Positions 42,896-51,674 of a stretch of 64,000 nt of DNA are shown here, piece by piece. The stretch's first letter is position 1; each line of letters begins with the position of its first letter. The stretch lies in NCBI GenBank assembly GCA_016709145.1, contig JADJEK010000002.1, forward strand, positions 620,001 through 684,000. The letters are read 5' to 3'. This stretch comes from Planctomycetota bacterium. GTDB lineage: Bacteria > Planctomycetota > B15-G4 > JADJEK01. The notes under the pieces are model-generated. The model searched no databases. It had not been told where the DNA came from and was given only the letters and a program-made list of their open reading frames with translations. A program made the position numbers and the translations under genes.

Positions 42896-44445
42896 AGCGC
42901 GTCGTCGTCGTCCTCGCGTTCGCGCTCGTGATCGCGAAAGCCGTCGCGGCCGCCCGCCTCGGGTTGTTCGGCGACGAGGCGTTCTACTGGCAGTGCGCAC
43001 AGCGCCTCGATTGGGCCTACGCGGACCATCCGTTCATGACCGCCGCGCTGGTGCGCATCGGCACCACACTGTTCGGCGACACGACGTTCGGCGTGCGCTT
43101 CGCGTTCCTCGCGCTCGGCGCGCTGATGCCGTGGTTGCTGTGGCGGCTCGCGCGCCCGCTGGTCGGCGAGGGCGATGGCGTCGCCGCGGTCGGCATCGGC
43201 TTGGTTTCGCTCGGATTGACGTTCCACGGGGTACTCGCGATCCCCGACACGCCGTTGCAGGTGTTCACGCTCGCGGCGTTGGTCGCGGCGCAGGCGGCCG
43301 CGCGGGACGGGACGCGACGCATGTGGCTGCTCGCGGGTGCGTGCGGCGCGCTCGCGCTGGCCACGCATCTGCGCGCCGTATTGCTGCCCGCCGCGTTCGC
43401 GCTGTTCCTGATCGCGACGAGAGGCGGCCGTGCACAACTGCGCACCGCGGCGCCGTGGCTCGGCCTGCTCGTGCTGCTGCCCGGCTTCTTGCCGGTGCTG
43501 ATCCACAACATGCAGCTCGACTGGGAGCCGCTGCGCTACCAGGGCCAAGGTCGTCACGGCGAAGGCTTCTCGTGGAACGGTCTGGTCGAGCACGTGCTCG
43601 GTCAGATCGCCGTGACGTCGGGGTTGTTGTGGTTCGGCTATCTCGCGGCGTTCGTCACCGCGTGGCGTCGCGCACGCGGCGGTGATCTCGCGGCTGCTCT
43701 GGCGATCGCGTTCGTCGTCACGCACATCGGGCCGTTCCTCGTGCTGAGTCCGATCACGGATCGCGAGCACACGACGGTGCTGTGGAGCGCGGTCGGTTTC
43801 CTGGCGCTGGTGCCGTACGTGGTGCCCGCGTTGCGCGCGTTCGCGGCGCGCGGTGCGTCCGCGCTGCGCCGGGCCGTGGCGTTCGCGCTGCCCGCCTGCG
43901 CCGCGTCGGTCGTGGTCGTCGCGATGTTCGAACTCTCCACGAACGCGCTCGGCATCGATGCGTTCGTCGATCCGTTCGCGGGCTGGGACGAGACCGCGGA
44001 CGCGACGCGGCAACGTCTGCAGCCTGCTCCATCCGGCGGCCGCCCCATCGTCGTCGCCGACCACTACAAGCTAGGTGCTCAGCTCGAGTTCTACCTCCAC
44101 GATCAGGCCGACGTCTTCGTGCTCGATCACCCCAAGAACCGCGAGCACGGCCGGCAGTCCCAGTACGCGCTGTGGCGACGCGGCGAGTCCGGACTCGCGG
44201 CGCGTGCCGGCGCCGACGCGCTGGTGGTGTGGGAGCGCAGCGAGACATCGAGCAAGGAGCGCAAGCTCCGCCGTCGCACGGTCCTGGCATGGTTCGACGC
44301 GACGACCGAATTGGGCGAACTGGTCCAGCAAGTCGGCGACTCACGCCGCCAGTTCAAGTTCTTCGCGGGGTCTCGACTGCTCGCGGTCCCGAAGCCGATC
44401 GCGACCACCGACCTCGGCACCGACGGCGACGAGGCCGACAAGTAG
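42892..44445 (+). CDS. Glycosyltransferase family 39/ArnT-like membrane protein
   Basis: A 517-residue polytopic membrane protein with about ten helices. The opening GLFGDEAFYWQCAQRLDWAY followed by ADHPFMTAAL is the classical PMT_2/ArnT signature, with an acidic pair in the first luminal loop (DEA). Such enzymes transfer a sugar from a lipid-linked donor on the outer face of the membrane. The soluble C-terminal part (~135 residues, for example RPIVVADHYKLGAQLEFYL) is typical. The GTG start at 42892 overlaps the GT2 stop, so the two are coupled: the GT2 enzyme could make the polyprenyl-phosphate sugar that this enzyme uses. The acceptor is unknown. Confidence 0.88.
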   Translation: MKRVVVVLAFALVIAKAVAAARLGLFGDEAFYWQCAQRLDWAYADHPFMTAALVRIGTTLFGDTTFGVRFAFLALGALMPWLLWRLARPLVGEGDGVAAVGIGLVSLGLTFHGVLAIPDTPLQVFTLAALVAAQAAARDGTRRMWLLAGACGALALATHLRAVLLPAAFALFLIATRGGRAQLRTAAPWLGLLVLLPGFLPVLIHNMQLDWEPLRYQGQGRHGEGFSWNGLVEHVLGQIAVTSGLLWFGYLAAFVTAWRRARGGDLAAALAIAFVVTHIGPFLVLSPITDREHTTVLWSAVGFLALVPYVVPALRAFAARGASALRRAVAFALPACAASVVVVAMFELSTNALGIDAFVDPFAGWDETADATRQRLQPAPSGGRPIVVADHYKLGAQLEFYLHDQADVFVLDHPKNREHGRQSQYALWRRGESGLAARAGADALVVWERSETSSKERKLRRRTVLAWFDATTELGELVQQVGDSRRQFKFFAGSRLLAVPKPIATTDLGTDGDEADK

Positions 44446-44593
44446 CCCGGACCGCCGCGCGATCCTCACCGCCGCGGCACGACGGCCGCGAATCCGTCAC
44501 CACGACGTCGACGTAACTCGAGGATCCGCGAGCGGCACCGTCTTTGTTGAAGCCGGTTCGCGATGGTCTCGCCCGTCCATCGCGGAGGTCGCC

Positions 44594-45049
44594 ATGAGCA
44601 TCACGCAGGTTCTGTCGCGCGCAGTCGATGTCGCCTACACCCATGAGGACGTGCGCACGGCCGCGCAGCGGATGTCCGCACGACGCGTCGGCACGTTGGT
44701 CGTCGTGGACGATTTCGGCAAGCCGATCGGCATGCTCACGGATCGCGACTTGGCGCTGCGCGTCGTCGGCTTGGGCTGGGACGTGGCGCTGACGACCGTC
44801 GGGGACGTGATGACTCCGTATCCGGTCGTCGTGACCGAGCACAGCCCCCTCGAACGCGCGCTGGCGTTGATGCGCAAGCACGGGGTGCGTCGCGCTCCCG
44901 TGGTCGGCTCCCACGATCGTTTGATCGGCATGGTCAGTCTCGACGACATCGTGCGTTGGCTGGCCCGACAGCTCAGCGAAGTGCGTCGCGTCCTGGCGGC
45001 GACGTCGCCGCGTCGATTGGCCCATGTCCACCCGGAGGTCCACACATGA
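44594..45049 (+). CDS. CBS-domain pair protein A
   Basis: A 151-residue protein made of two CBS domains (VAYTHEDVRTAAQRMSARRV, GMLTDRDLALRVV, then VMTPYPVVVTEHSPLERALA and RAPVVGSHDRLIGMVS) followed by a basic tail. Two CBS motifs form one Bateman module that binds adenosine nucleotides. No catalytic domain is attached. The ATG at 44594 follows GGAGG. It overlaps the next CBS gene by ATGA, so the two products are probably made in equal amounts and may pair with each other. Confidence 0.88.
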   Translation: MSITQVLSRAVDVAYTHEDVRTAAQRMSARRVGTLVVVDDFGKPIGMLTDRDLALRVVGLGWDVALTTVGDVMTPYPVVVTEHSPLERALALMRKHGVRRAPVVGSHDRLIGMVSLDDIVRWLARQLSEVRRVLAATSPRRLAHVHPEVHT

Positions 45050-45543
45050 ACACGGCGAAGGCGCGACTCGGTGCGTTGACGGCGCGCGATCTGATGGTCG
45101 ACGAAGTGATCACGGTCGACGCGGACGCTCCGATCGAGGAAGCCGTGCGCATCCTCGATGAAGACCAAGTCAGCGGACTGCCGGTGATCGACGCGGCGGG
45201 GAAGCTCGTCGGGATGATCACGAGTCATGACCTCGCGCGCATCGATCACGAACGCGATGGCGGGATCGAGGCGCGGCCGACCGAGCCGACCCTCGCCGAC
45301 GTTCTCGACGAAGCCGACGACGACGACGACCCGGTCCGCCTCACCGAAGGCTTCGCGGACGCGATCGTGCGTGAGTTCATGACTCCCGCGGTCATCAGCG
45401 TCTCCCCGTCGACGACGCTGAAGCAGATCTGCGGTGTGCTCGCGCGCGAGAACATCCATCGCGTGGTCGTGACCGAGCACGGCAAGCTGCTCGGCATCGT
45501 GACGACGACCGACATCGTGCGCCGCCTCGCCGACGACCTCTGA
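45046..45543 (+). CDS. CBS-domain pair protein B
   Basis: A 165-residue protein with two CBS motifs (LMVDEVITVDADAPIEEAVR, LPVIDAAGKLVGMITSHD and FMTPAVISVSPSTTLKQICG, HRVVVTEHGKLLGIVTTTDI). A 30-residue acidic linker (LADVLDEADDDDDPV) separates the domains. It carries no fused enzyme. It is translated from an ATG that overlaps the preceding stop. A role in sensing ATP/AMP/ADP is inferred from the fold. Immediately downstream lie two palindromic repeats. Confidence 0.88.
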   Translation: MNTAKARLGALTARDLMVDEVITVDADAPIEEAVRILDEDQVSGLPVIDAAGKLVGMITSHDLARIDHERDGGIEARPTEPTLADVLDEADDDDDPVRLTEGFADAIVREFMTPAVISVSPSTTLKQICGVLARENIHRVVVTEHGKLLGIVTTTDIVRRLADDL

Positions 45544-45544
45544 C

Positions 45545-45579
45545 CCCGAACGCGCTTGCCGGCGGCAAACGCGTTCGGG
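45545..45579. repeat. 35-nt palindromic repeat, one arm mismatch
   Basis: Left arm CCCGAACGCGCTTGCC pairs with right arm GGCAAACGCGTTCGGG around GGC, with a single mismatch. It sits immediately after the CBS gene stop and 53 nt before the next unit, so it may also act as a 3'-end hairpin. Confidence 0.75.
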
Positions 45580-45632
45580 CTAATTCGTTCACCGATCGTG
45601 GTTCGCGCCGAACGGTCCAACCGATGGAGGAC

Positions 45633-45667
45633 CCCGCGTGCGATTGCCGGCGGCAATCGCACGCGGG
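45633..45667. repeat. Intact 35-nt palindromic repeat
   Basis: Arms CCCGCGTGCGATTGCC and GGCAATCGCACGCGGG are perfectly complementary around GGC. Compared with the 30397 unit, six to seven arm positions change in step on both sides. Confidence 0.8.
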
Positions 45668-45794
45668 CGATGTGTCGTCTGGCGGCGGACTTGCGTTGGT
45701 TGATCCGGCGATTGGACGGCTCCGTGGCCGCGATCGTGAACCAGTTCGGCGTTGCCGAGCATGGGCTCGCTCCAGCCGGTTCGTTCCCGTCCTG

Positions 45795-47165
45795 TCAGTT
45801 TCCGGGCATGACTGTGTCGAACAGCCACGCGCGCAACAGCGCGCGCGTCGCCGCTTCGTGCGGCGATCGCGCCGCGGCGAACTCGACGAACTCGTCCACG
45901 GTCGCGTTGCTGTACTTCTTCGCCTCGTGCCACGCGCGCAGCAGCGCGAAGAACGCTTCGTCGCCCAACGACTCGCGCAGCTCGTGGAGCACCAGCGGAC
46001 CACGCTGGTAGCTCGGTACGCCGAACATCTGCTTCACACCCGGATCCCCGCTGGGCCGCGAGCGCGCGCGCTTCGCGAACGTGCGCGCACCAGCGACCTC
46101 ACGGTCGTAGGCCGCGCGTCCATGCGCATGTTCGGACCACAGCCAGGAGCCGTACTCCGCGAACCCCTCGGACACCCAGATGTCCTGCCACCGCGCGACG
46201 GTCACGCTGTTGCCGAACCACTGGTGCGCGAGCTCGTGAGCGACCGTGCTCTCGGACGCGCCCGCGCTCTGGCCGTAGACCGGTCGCCCTTGCGTCTCGA
46301 GCGCGGCGCCGATCGGCAGCGAACTGAGCACGCCGCCGATCGTCGCGAACGGATACGGCCCGAACTTCGTCTCGAGGAACGTGACGATCTCGCCGCTGCG
46401 CTCGAGCGCCGCGTAGCGCTTCTCCGGCGCGTCCTTCGGGAAGTGCAACACGACCTCGCGACCGTCCGCCATCGGGATGCGCTTCTCGCCGAGTTCCCCC
46501 ACCGCGAGCGTGACGAGGTACGTCGCCATCGGCTCCGGAGCCGACCACGAGTACGTCACGCCGCGTTCGGACTCGGTGGTCGCGGTCAACGTGCCGTTCG
46601 CGACCGCGACGTACGGCGCCGCCACCGTGAGGTCGAACGTGTACGCGGCCTTGTCGGAGGGATGGTCGTTGCACGGGAAGAACCCGGCCGAACCGCCGGG
46701 CTCGGACAACACCCAGATCGAGTCGCCGTGCCAGAACCAACCGACGCCTTCGATCGGCACCGCGGGATCCGGCACGCCTTCGGGCTCGCCGTGATAGCGC
46801 ACGACGACGTCGACTTCCGCGTCCGCCGGGATCGCGCGCGCCGGCGTGATCACGAGTTCCCGCGCCTCGCGCGTGAACGACGCGTCGACGCCTTCGACCT
46901 CGATCGCGTCGACGTCCATGCCGATCAGGTCCAGGTGGAACAGCGGCAGCTCCTGCAACGCGCGCATACGCAGGGAGACGACTCCGCGCAGCGCGTTGTC
47001 CGACGGCTCGATCGTGAAGTCGAGGTCGTAGCGCAGCACGTCCATGCCGCCGTTGCCGTAGTCGGGGTAGTACGGGTCGCCGACGCCCGACGGGCTCGGA
47101 TCGCCCCACGCCAACGCGCACGCCAACACCACGGCCCACGGCTCGCACCCACCGACGAAACCCAT
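45795..47165 (-). CDS. Exported M1-family (gluzincin) aminopeptidase
   Basis: A 456-residue metalloprotease. A weak N-terminal signal (WAVVLACALAW) precedes the mature part. The N-terminal beta-saddle includes DLIGMDVDAIEVEG. The catalytic domain has His310-Glu-Leu-Ala-His314 in STVAHELAHQWFG and the third zinc ligand Glu333 in VSEGFAEYG (HEXXH-x18-E), plus the transition-state-type Tyr in VPSYQRGPLVLHEL. The usual GAMEN substrate motif is replaced by GAALETQ, so it differs from cytosolic PepN types. No full-length C-terminal helical domain is present, which makes it a short M1 form. It stands alone; downstream lies a repeat-bearing gap. Confidence 0.88.
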   Translation of the reverse strand: MGFVGGCEPWAVVLACALAWGDPSPSGVGDPYYPDYGNGGMDVLRYDLDFTIEPSDNALRGVVSLRMRALQELPLFHLDLIGMDVDAIEVEGVDASFTREARELVITPARAIPADAEVDVVVRYHGEPEGVPDPAVPIEGVGWFWHGDSIWVLSEPGGSAGFFPCNDHPSDKAAYTFDLTVAAPYVAVANGTLTATTESERGVTYSWSAPEPMATYLVTLAVGELGEKRIPMADGREVVLHFPKDAPEKRYAALERSGEIVTFLETKFGPYPFATIGGVLSSLPIGAALETQGRPVYGQSAGASESTVAHELAHQWFGNSVTVARWQDIWVSEGFAEYGSWLWSEHAHGRAAYDREVAGARTFAKRARSRPSGDPGVKQMFGVPSYQRGPLVLHELRESLGDEAFFALLRAWHEAKKYSNATVDEFVEFAAARSPHEAATRALLRAWLFDTVMPGN

Positions 47166-47331
47166 GCGTCCTCCGCCGCGCGCGCGGCAATCGCTTCCGC
47201 CCGACCGCGACCGGTCGGAAAACCTTTCCTGCGCGGAGGCCCATGGCGGGGCCGGTCCGCGACCGGGCCGGCAACTCTAACCGCGCTCCGGAGCGTCAGT
47301 TCGAATCCGAGCCCACGATCTCGACCGCGAT

Positions 47332-47348
47332 TGGCACCGGGTTCGCCA
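47332..47348 (+). promoter_or_regulatory. Candidate sigma-54 promoter of the flagellar operon
   Basis: TGGCAC at 47332-47337 is followed, at the sigma-54 spacing, by TCGCC (47343-47347), so the essential GG (-24) and GC (-12) pairs have exactly the required 10-bp offset. The predicted start would be near 47358, leaving about 19 nt to the ATG at 47377, with AGGAGG in between. Sigma-54 often drives class II flagellar genes. No enhancer or RpoN gene is in view, so this is a motif match only. Confidence 0.4.
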
Positions 47349-47376
47349 AGCAGGAACGGACCCTCAGGAGGACGTC

Positions 47377-48087
47377 ATGGACAGCGGATCACTTCATGCA
47401 GCGGCGGCGCTCGACGTCTTGAGCCGCATGCACGACGTGCGTGCGCAGAACATCGCCAACGCCGACACCACGGGCTACCGCCGGCGGGTCGCGACGGCCG
47501 ACGCGTTCTCGAACTCGCTGCGCAAGGCGTCGGGCATGACGCTGCCCGACCTCGCCGAGGACGTCGACTTCACGCAAGGGGAACTCAAGCCGACCGACTC
47601 GCCGAACGACCTCGCGATCTCGGGGCCCGCGTTCTTCGCGCTCGAGACCACGCAAGGCACGCGCTACACGCGCAACGGCGCGTTCAACACCAACGCCGAG
47701 GGCTTCCTCGTCGCGGCCGACGGCGCACGCGTGCTCGGCCAAGGCGGACCGATCCAGACCGACCCCACGCAAGGACCGATCGCGGTCCAGGCCAACGGCG
47801 CCGTCATCCAGAACAACGCCGAAGTCGGCCGGCTCAAGCTGGTCGAGTTCGGCAACGTGCGCAAGTTGCTCGCCGATCGCGATGGCCGCTTCCGCGAGGA
47901 CGCCGGCAGCGATCCGCGCGAGGCCGGCACCTCGACGGTCCAGCAGGGCTACCTCGAGCGCGCGAACGTAAACGTCATCGACGAGATGGTGCAGATGATC
48001 GCGGGCTTCCGCGCGTTCGAAGCCGCGCAGAAGGCACTGACGAGCATCGATCGCGTCCGCCAGGAAGCGACGAACCCGCGCGGCTGA
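47377..48087 (+). CDS. flgF: Flagellar basal-body rod protein FlgF
   Basis: A 236-residue rod protein of the FlgE/F/G family. The N-terminal 'flg_bb_rod' signature is visible as VLSRMHDVRAQNIANADTTG; the middle has the FlgF-type turn ALETTQGTRYTRNGAFNTNA; the C-terminal helix carries VNVIDEMVQMIAGFRAFEAA. The ATG at 47377 follows CAGGAGG. It is the first gene of the flagellar operon and sits next to flgG. It could also be called FlgG-like, but the size and pairing with the FlgG below favour FlgF. Confidence 0.85.
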   Translation: MDSGSLHAAAALDVLSRMHDVRAQNIANADTTGYRRRVATADAFSNSLRKASGMTLPDLAEDVDFTQGELKPTDSPNDLAISGPAFFALETTQGTRYTRNGAFNTNAEGFLVAADGARVLGQGGPIQTDPTQGPIAVQANGAVIQNNAEVGRLKLVEFGNVRKLLADRDGRFREDAGSDPREAGTSTVQQGYLERANVNVIDEMVQMIAGFRAFEAAQKALTSIDRVRQEATNPRG

Positions 48088-48160
48088 ACCCGCGAACGAC
48101 AGAGAACGCAGCGAACCGAACTCACGACAGAACCGGAACACGAGTCAGGAGAGCCGTCCC

Positions 48161-48949
48161 ATGATGAAAGCGCTGTACACGGCCGCGACGGGCATGAAGG
48201 GCCAGCAGATGACGGTCGACGTCATCTCCAACAACATCGCCAACGTCAACACGGCGGGGTTCAAGCGCAGCCGCGTGAACTTCCAGGACTTGCTCTACGT
48301 GAACCTGCAGAAGCCCGGCGATTCGTCGATCGGTGTGCAGAGCCCGACCGGACTCGAGATCGGCTCCGGTGTGCGCGCGGTCTCGACGACGCGCGTGTTC
48401 ACGCCGGGCGTCATGGAAGGCACGAACCGCGAACTCGACGTCGCGATCATGGGCGACGGCTTCTTCCAAGTCACGATGCCCGACGGCACCACCGGGTACA
48501 CGCGCGACGGTTCGTTCCACCTCGACTCGCAGCTTCAGATGGTGACCTCGCAGGGCTACCGCATCGAGCCCGCGATCACCGTGCCCACCGACACGCAGTC
48601 GGTCTCGATCGGCGCCGACGGCGTGGTCACGGTCACGACCGCAGCGAGCCCCGACACGCCGACGCAGGTCGGAGCGATCCAACTCGCGCGCTTCGCGAAT
48701 CCCTCGGGCCTCGAAGCCTCCGGCACGAACATCTTGCGCAACTCGGCCGCGTCGGGAACCCCGACGCCGGTCACGCCGGGCACCGAAGGCACCGGCGCGC
48801 TGTCGCAGTACTACCTCGAACGCTCGAACGTCGACGTCGTGTCCGAACTCGTCAACCTGATCGTGGCGCAGCGCGCGTACGAAGTGAACTCGCGCGCGAT
48901 CCGCACCGGCGACGAGATGCTGAGCCAAGTCAACGGGTTGGTGCGCTGA
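48161..48949 (+). CDS. flgG: Flagellar basal-body rod protein FlgG
   Basis: A 262-residue distal rod subunit. The opening MMKALYTAATGMKGQQM and VISNNIANVNTAGFKRSR is nearly universal for FlgG, and the C-terminus includes RSNVDVVSELVNLIVAQRAY, followed by a Met/Val-rich end (LSQVNGLVR). AGGAGA precedes the first of two ATG codons at 48161. The stop overlaps the flgA start by one base pair group (TGATG). Confidence 0.93.
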   Translation: MMKALYTAATGMKGQQMTVDVISNNIANVNTAGFKRSRVNFQDLLYVNLQKPGDSSIGVQSPTGLEIGSGVRAVSTTRVFTPGVMEGTNRELDVAIMGDGFFQVTMPDGTTGYTRDGSFHLDSQLQMVTSQGYRIEPAITVPTDTQSVSIGADGVVTVTTAASPDTPTQVGAIQLARFANPSGLEASGTNILRNSAASGTPTPVTPGTEGTGALSQYYLERSNVDVVSELVNLIVAQRAYEVNSRAIRTGDEMLSQVNGLVR

Positions 48950-49887
48950 TGACGCTCGCCACGATCTTGTTGGCGCTCGTCACCGTGCTCGGGGCCGAGA
49001 CCCCCGCGCTGCGCGTCGCGTTGCGACCCGAGGCACAAGTGCGCGGCACGCGCATCGAGCTGCGCGACGTCATCACGTCCGAGACCGCGACGTCGTTGCC
49101 CGAGGCCACGCTCGCGTTCGATCTCGGTCGCTCGCCGTCGCCGGGCTACGCGCGTTCGATCACCGCGGACGCGGTCAAGCTCGCGTTGGCCGGAACGCCG
49201 GTGCAATGCTCGGGCTCCGCCGAATGCTTGGTGCGCACCGAGACCACGACGATCAAGGCCGACGAGTTGCTCGCGTGCGCCGAGGCGTTCCTGCGCAAGA
49301 ACGTCGCTCCGCCGAAGGACGCACAGATCGAAGTCCAGCGCACGCCATTCGACACGCAGGTCCCGCACGGTCGCAGCGGTCGTGAGTTGCGCCCGCGCTT
49401 CCACACCGGCGCGTCCGGCCGCGGTCCGATCGCGATCGACGTCGATGTGCTCGTCGACGACAAGCTGCAGGTCGTCGTGCCGCTGACGTTCTTGGTCCGC
49501 ACGTTCGCGCAAGTCCACGTGCTCGCCGAACCGCTGCAGAAGGGCGACGTCCTCGACGCGCGCCACCTGCGCGTCGAACGCGTCGAGACCACGAGCGTGA
49601 ACGGTCGCGCGTTCGTCGACCCGAAGGCGTTCCTCGGCCAGGTCGCGCTACGCCCGCTCGCGGCCGGTGCGACGCTCAGCGCGCGCGACTTCTCCGCACC
49701 GATCGTGGTGCAGAAGAACTCGACGGTGACGCTCGTGTTCGCGCGCGGCCAACTGCGCGCCGAAGCGTTCGGCATCGCCAAGAACTCGGGCGCCGTCGGC
49801 GACGCCATCCACGTCGAGAACCAAACCACCAAACGCGTCGTCGTCGGCCGCGTCGCCGGCCCCGGCCTCGTCCAGCTCAACCCATGA
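48949..49887 (+). CDS. flgA: Flagellar P-ring assembly chaperone FlgA
   Basis: A 312-residue exported chaperone, longer than the usual ~220 residues. A signal peptide (TLATILLALVTVLGAE) leads to an N-terminal beta-domain and then a SAF-type/antifreeze-like domain (VHVLAEPLQKGDVLDARHLR, RPLAAGATLSARDF, GQLRAEAFGIAKNSGAVGD). The C-terminal part 'IHVENQTTKRVVVGRV' is characteristic of FlgA. It starts on the A of the flgG stop and shares four bases with the flgH region. It helps FlgI polymerise in the periplasm. Confidence 0.88.
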   Translation: MTLATILLALVTVLGAETPALRVALRPEAQVRGTRIELRDVITSETATSLPEATLAFDLGRSPSPGYARSITADAVKLALAGTPVQCSGSAECLVRTETTTIKADELLACAEAFLRKNVAPPKDAQIEVQRTPFDTQVPHGRSGRELRPRFHTGASGRGPIAIDVDVLVDDKLQVVVPLTFLVRTFAQVHVLAEPLQKGDVLDARHLRVERVETTSVNGRAFVDPKAFLGQVALRPLAAGATLSARDFSAPIVVQKNSTVTLVFARGQLRAEAFGIAKNSGAVGDAIHVENQTTKRVVVGRVAGPGLVQLNP

Positions 49888-49895
49888 GGTCCCCC

Positions 49896-50516
49896 ATGAT
49901 CCGCACCTCGTCCCGCTGCATCGTCGTCGCGCTCGCACTGCTCGCCACGTTGGCCTGGGATTCGGTCGCGTCGGCGCAGTCGCTGTACCAGCGCGGTCGC
50001 AAGAACCACGTGTCGTTGATCTCCGACAACCGCGCGCATCGCGTCGGCGACATCCTGACCATCCTGGTCAACGAACATTCGAAGGTCGAGGACGACGCCG
50101 AAGCGAAGTTCGACAAGTCGTCGGCGGCGAAGGCCGAGATCACGAGCTTCCAGCCGTATCCCGACATCGCCAAGGACGTGTTGCCGATGGAGTGGAGCTC
50201 GAGCCGCACGTTCGACGGCAAGGCCGAAGTCGATCGCGAAGGCAAGTTCGACACGCGCATCACCGCGACCGTCATCGACGTCCAGCCGAACGGCAACCTC
50301 GTCGTCGAAGGCAAGCGTCGCGTGATCCTCGACGGCGAAGAGCGCTTCATGACGATCACCGGCATCGTGCGTCCGCTCGACGTCACGGCCGCCAACTCGA
50401 TCGCGTCCGAGCTGGTCGCGAACGGCACCGTCACCTACGAGGCCTGCGGACCGCTGTCGCGTTCGACGAAGAAGAACTGGTTCGAACGCATCGTCGACAT
50501 CGTCTGGCCGTTCTGA
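49896..50516 (+). CDS. flgH: Flagellar L-ring protein FlgH
   Basis: A 206-residue outer-membrane ring protein. Two ATGs are possible; the one at 49896 has GAGG six bases upstream, while the one at 49884 overlaps the flgA stop. A Sec signal ends ASVASAQ, with no lipobox, unlike the lipoprotein form in enterobacteria. Family segments are SLYQRGRKNHVSLISDNRAH, RVGDILTILVNEHS and LVVEGKRRVILDGEE, ending in the Trp/Phe-rich WFERIVDIVWPF. The absence of a lipid anchor is common outside proteobacteria. Confidence 0.9.
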   Translation: MIRTSSRCIVVALALLATLAWDSVASAQSLYQRGRKNHVSLISDNRAHRVGDILTILVNEHSKVEDDAEAKFDKSSAAKAEITSFQPYPDIAKDVLPMEWSSSRTFDGKAEVDREGKFDTRITATVIDVQPNGNLVVEGKRRVILDGEERFMTITGIVRPLDVTAANSIASELVANGTVTYEACGPLSRSTKKNWFERIVDIVWPF

Positions 50517-50564
50517 CCGCTCGCGTCGACGCACCTACCGCTCGCTCCTCGAAGGACGATCTCG

Positions 50565-51674
50565 ATGTTCGCACCGTTGCTGCTCGCCGTTCTGCTCCAA
50601 GCTCCGACGACCGCCGCGGCTCCACGGCCCGGCGACGTGCTCGTGCGCATCGGCGACCTCGCCGACGTCAAGGGCGTGCGCGAGAACGCGCTGATCGGCA
50701 CCGGCATCATCGTCGGCTTGAACGGCACCGGCGATTCGACGCCGGCGACGCGTCAGGCCCTCGCCAACCTGCTGGCCAAGCAGAACCTCAACCTGAAGCC
50801 CGGTGATCTGACCGCGGGCAACTCGGCGCTCGTCATCGTCACGGCCACGCTGCCGCCGTTCTCGCGCGAAGGCGATCGCCTCGACGTGACCGTGTCCGCG
50901 ACCGGCGGCGCGAAGAGCCTGTTCGGCGGCACGCTCCTGTTCAGCGAACTGTCGGCCGCCGACGGCAAGGTCTGGGCGGTCGCACAGGGACCGGTCACGA
51001 TCGGAGGGTTCTCGGCCGAGGGCAAGGGCGCGAGCGTCGCGCAGAACCACCCGACCGTCGGCTTCCTCACGGCCGGCGCGACGGTCGAAGACGATCTCGA
51101 CACGCGCTTCTTGGCCGAGGACAACTCGTTCTCGTTCCGCTTGCGCAAGCCCGACTTCGCCACCGCGTCGCGCATGGTCGACGTCCTGAACAAGCACCGC
51201 GAGCGCATCGCGACGCCGATCGATCCGGCCACCGTGCGCGTTCGCGTACCGGCCGATCTCAAGGCGGACGAGGTCATCGCGTTCGTCGCGGAGGTCTCCG
51301 AACTCCAACTCACGCCGTACTCGCGCGCACGTGTCGTCGTGAACGAGAAGACCGGCACCATCATCGCCGGCGAATGGGTGCGCATCCGTTCGGTCGCGAT
51401 CGCGCACGGCAACCTCACGGTCACCGTCGCCGAGTCGCCGATCGTCAGCCAACCGCAGCCGTTCAGCAACGGCGAGACCACGACGGTCGACCGCACCGAC
51501 GTCTCCGCCACGGTCGATTCCGGCAACGGCGTCACCGTGCTGCCGACGACGACGTCGATCGCGGAACTCTCGGCCGCGTTGAACGCGCTCGGCGCCACGC
51601 CGCGCGACCTCATCACGATCCTGCAGATGCTGAAGCAGGCCGACGCACTCGAAGCCGACTTGGAGGTCCTGTGA
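50565..51674 (+). CDS. flgI: Flagellar P-ring protein FlgI
   Basis: A 369-residue periplasmic ring subunit with a signal peptide (LLLAVLLQAPTTAAA). Typical segments follow: RIGDLADVKGVRENALIGTG, IVGLNGTGDSTPAT, NVAAVMVTA-like LVIVTATLPPFSREGD and DLDTRFLAEDNSFSFRLRKP. Its C-terminus ends in the DLITILQMLKQADALEADL helix. An ATG at 50565 follows AAGGA. It is assembled with FlgA as chaperone around the rod. The presence of P- and L-ring genes means the organism has an outer membrane and a peptidoglycan layer. Confidence 0.93.
   Translation: MFAPLLLAVLLQAPTTAAAPRPGDVLVRIGDLADVKGVRENALIGTGIIVGLNGTGDSTPATRQALANLLAKQNLNLKPGDLTAGNSALVIVTATLPPFSREGDRLDVTVSATGGAKSLFGGTLLFSELSAADGKVWAVAQGPVTIGGFSAEGKGASVAQNHPTVGFLTAGATVEDDLDTRFLAEDNSFSFRLRKPDFATASRMVDVLNKHRERIATPIDPATVRVRVPADLKADEVIAFVAEVSELQLTPYSRARVVVNEKTGTIIAGEWVRIRSVAIAHGNLTVTVAESPIVSQPQPFSNGETTTVDRTDVSATVDSGNGVTVLPTTTSIAELSAALNALGATPRDLITILQMLKQADALEADLEVL

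Noticed and set aside
44533..44549. Second sigma-54-like site before the CBS genes
   Set aside because: GGCAC is followed at the correct distance by GT instead of the essential GC, so it was not called.
45545..45667. CRISPR array
   Set aside because: Only two palindromic units occur here with one 53-nt gap, units are inverted repeats in themselves, and no cas genes are present.
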